Shown here: positions 62,113-64,000 of the stretch, piece after piece
How the letters are laid out: each line of letters begins with the position of its first letter
Numbering within the stretch: position 1 is the stretch's first letter
Assembly (NCBI RefSeq): GCF_001553955.1
Contig: NZ_CP014234.1
Location: forward strand, 1,550,001 to 1,614,000
Length of the DNA stretch: 64,000 nt
From: Moraxella osloensis
GTDB taxonomy: Bacteria > Pseudomonadota > Gammaproteobacteria > Pseudomonadales > Moraxellaceae
Reading direction: 5' to 3'
Position numbers and translations under genes: made by a program
Notes under the pieces: model-generated
Database searches by the model: none
What the model was told of the DNA's origin: nothing
The model's input: only the letters and a program-made list of their open reading frames with translations

Positions 62113-63303
62113 CTCTGCACACGACAAAAAATCAGCACCAACCAATTTTCATGGGTTTGGGGGTTAAAAAACTGACCAACTGTCGAAATACGGCTTTATC
62201 ATTGTTCAACAACACCAAACGCAAGCCCTCAATCAACAAATCCAAGCCTAATGCAAATAAACTGGCCTGAGGGCGACCGTTTGACTTGGGCTTACGTTTT
62301 AATGGTCTTTGCTTATCATGATGAATACCGACATGATAAGCCCAACAAAACGCTAAAGCATTGACTGCCACTAACTTACTCACCCTATCCATCTTAGTCA
62401 AATGCGTCTCTTCAAGATTAAAACCACGACCTTTAAGACAAGCAAATAAACTCTCAATCTCCCAACGCTTGGCATAAATTGTCATCGCATCAAGGGTTTG
62501 TAGCTGATTGGTTGCTACAATCACTAAACCATGGTCTTTATCACGTTTGGCAAATACTCGGACAGCACAGCCATCGACTATCAATATCCGTCCATGTCGA
62601 TAGGTTTCTTTGTGGGAGACATGACGCAATAAGTCTTTAATCTGTACCAGTTTGCCGTGATGGTTCACAACTTTGCTGTTTTTCTTAATACGGATGGCAA
62701 AGGGTATGTGATGCGCTGTTAGCCAGTTAAACCATAACTCACCAACAAATTCTCTGTCTGCCAGTATCATCTCAATATTGTCTTTACCAAACTGCTTGAT
62801 AAAGCGTTCAATGAGTTCGGCTCGCTCAAGGTGGTTTGTGTTACCCCGTTTGTCTAGCATGTCCCAGTACAGTGGTATGGCAATGCCCTTATAGACCACC
62901 CCTAGCATAAATATGTTGATGTTGCTTTTCCCCCATTTCCAGTTGGTGCGGTCAATGGTAAGGGTGACTTTGCTAAGTCCAAATAGCCGATATATCAATA
63001 TGGCTAATTGGTCATAGTCGATGACAGCACTGGCGATAAATCGCTGTAGCCTGCGGTAGTGACTGTCCGTCTTGCCACTATTAGGTAGGTGCCTTGCTAT
63101 TTTTTTTTAGATTACTGCTTTGGGCGGTAATCAGGGCGATTATCATGAGGCTTAAACAGGTAATTCTTGCCTTGTTCATTGTAAGATTTTGCGTTAATAT
63201 TTCACTGAGTCTGTTAAGGTTTGGCATAATGGTGGTTCGTGAGAAAAATTGTTATTATGCCATTGCTTTAACAGACTTTTTCGTTTTTTTGTCGTGTGCT
63301 GAG
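62113..63303 (-). mobile_element. IS4-family insertion sequence, complete, 1191 bp
   Basis: Bounded by terminal inverted repeats (left CTCTGCACACGACAAAAAA; right end reads CTCAGCACACGACAAAAAA, one mismatch in 19) and by a perfect 9-bp target duplication. It holds one transposase on the minus strand, split by a frame break at a run of nine A. The intact ends and duplication point to recent insertion. Confidence 0.93.
62132..63227 (-). pseudogene. IS4-family transposase, frame broken at an A9 run
   Basis: An upstream frame (63227 to a TAA at 63081) encodes 48 residues beginning MPNLNRLSEILTQNLT. The rest is in another frame: from the A9 run (about 63100) it continues IARHLPNSGKTDSHYRRL and then to 62132. 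Joined, the product is about 364 residues, the expected size. The DDE residues are in TIDRTNWKWG, LADREFVG and the IS4 signature Tyr-2-Arg-3-Glu-6-Lys (YAKRWEIESLFACLK). A shift of one base (A9 read as A8) restores the frame. This could be a mutation or transcriptional slippage, so pseudogene status is provisional. Confidence 0.85.
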
Positions 63304-63312
63304 ATATAAGTT
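63304..63312. repeat. Target-site duplication, right
   Basis: ATATAAGTT immediately after the right IS end. Confidence 0.9.
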
Positions 63313-63393
63313 ATAGTAGCCAAACTTTAGCGTTTGCGTTACCCTATGCCAATTTTTTTAGATAATTTTTGCTTTATTAACAGTTGACCGATT

Positions 63394-63924
63394 ATGACTT
63401 TACGTACCATTTTAAATTACCCAGACCCAAGGCTTCGTACCCTTGCCAAGCCTGTCACCCACTTTGATGATGAGCTAAAAACCTTGATTGATGATATGTT
63501 TGAAACCATGTATGCCGCCAAAGGTATTGGCCTTGCGGCGACACAAGTGGATGAGCACATTCAATTGGTGGTGATGGACTTATCTGAAGATGGCAGCCAG
63601 CCTCGGGTGTTTATCAACCCTGTTATCACCCCATTAGCCGATGAGTTATATAGCTACGAAGAAGGGTGTTTGTCTGTGCCAGAATATTATGACAAAGTCG
63701 ATAGACCCAAACATGTCAGAATTGAGGCACTCGACGCGCAGGGCAACCCGTTTGTTGAAGAAGCACAAGGCCTACTTGCCGTATGTATCCAACATGAAAT
63801 TGACCACTTAAATGGTAAAGTTTTTGTGGATTATTTATCCAAGCTCAAACAAGACCGTGCGCGTGATAAAGTGCGTAAAGTTATCAAACAACGTGAAAAA
63901 GATGCTGAACATAAAAGACTGTGA
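63394..63924 (+). CDS. def: Peptide deformylase
   Basis: A 176-residue metalloenzyme that removes the formyl group from nascent proteins. The three motifs are GIGLAATQV (44-52), EGCLSVP with metal ligand Cys92, and QHEIDHL with His134 and His138 as ligands and Glu135 as catalytic base. It is a type 1 enzyme with a Lys/Arg-rich C-terminal helix. Its promoter region is now adjacent to the IS, which ends 90 bp upstream. hisB starts 22 bp after the stop instead of the fmt often found there. Confidence 0.97.
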   Translation: MTLRTILNYPDPRLRTLAKPVTHFDDELKTLIDDMFETMYAAKGIGLAATQVDEHIQLVVMDLSEDGSQPRVFINPVITPLADELYSYEEGCLSVPEYYDKVDRPKHVRIEALDAQGNPFVEEAQGLLAVCIQHEIDHLNGKVFVDYLSKLKQDRARDKVRKVIKQREKDAEHKRL

Positions 63925-63946
63925 TTTTTAACTGTAAGGGAAAACC

Positions 63947-64000
63947 ATGACCACTCGCCCATCGCGTATCGCCACTGTCACACGAAATACCGCCGAAACC
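63947..64000 (+). CDS. hisB: Imidazoleglycerol-phosphate dehydratase, first 18 codons (partial)
   Basis: The frame runs off the window. The visible start, ATG with AAGGGAAAACC upstream, encodes MTTRPSRIATVTRNTAET, matching the conserved VxRNTxET beginning of HisB. The call is based on only 18 residues. It may be cotranscribed with def. Confidence 0.7.
   Translation, partial: MTTRPSRIATVTRNTAET

Overview
The window looks like chromosome of a gammaproteobacterium of the family Moraxellaceae (Moraxella/Psychrobacter/Acinetobacter relatives). The evidence is moderate-to-low GC, a response regulator closely resembling Acinetobacter BfmR, a lone YnfA protein, the pepA-holC/lptFG arrangement, and protein styles typical of that family. 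I cannot fix the species without a 16S search. Almost all of the window is core genome; the accessory signals are one insertion sequence and the unusual contents of the rRNA operon.

Region by region: 0.1-9.6 kb holds argA, two tandem Mip-like peptidyl-prolyl isomerases, a mechanosensitive-type channel, a PlsC-like acyltransferase, YnfA, ParE and a YqiA-like esterase. 9.8-20.4 kb holds a DUF1289 protein, a YbhN-like membrane protein, a 51-residue DUF1328 protein, a basic secreted protein, sstT, pepA-holC divergent from lptF-lptG, a uracil-DNA glycosylase relative and a DUF305 lipoprotein. 20.4-28.6 kb holds cbpA-cbpM, hisH, avtA, an EnvZ-like kinase without an adjacent regulator, and the BfmR/BfmS two-component pair with a terminator between the genes. 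28.9-36.7 kb is the complete ATP synthase cluster atpI-B-E-F-H-A-G-D-C on the minus strand. 37-47 kb holds zur-like, cpdA, dksA-gluQ, murD-ftsW, glnK-amtB with a plausible NtrC/sigma-54 control region, a DUF2147 protein and a secreted nuclease. 47-49.4 kb holds tRNA-Ser(GGA) and a large-subunit catalase.

49.6-55.7 kb is a complete rRNA operon on the minus strand: 16S, tRNA-Ile(GAT), tRNA-Ala(TGC), 23S, 5S. Its 23S gene is interrupted at helix 25 by a 282-bp intervening sequence with perfect 18-bp inverted ends and a small GIY-YIG nuclease ORF in rRNA sense. Almost the same stem sequence recurs in the tRNA-Ile/tRNA-Ala spacer, directly against the 5' end of tRNA-Ala. The operon also carries several perfect hairpins with three-base loops. 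This is the most interesting region of the window.

55.7-64 kb holds grpE and dnaK, each behind a sigma-32-like promoter, then tsaC, dprA, a LysM protein, a complete 1191-bp IS4-family element with a 9-bp target duplication and a transposase broken (or controlled) at a run of nine A, peptide deformylase, and the first codons of hisB.
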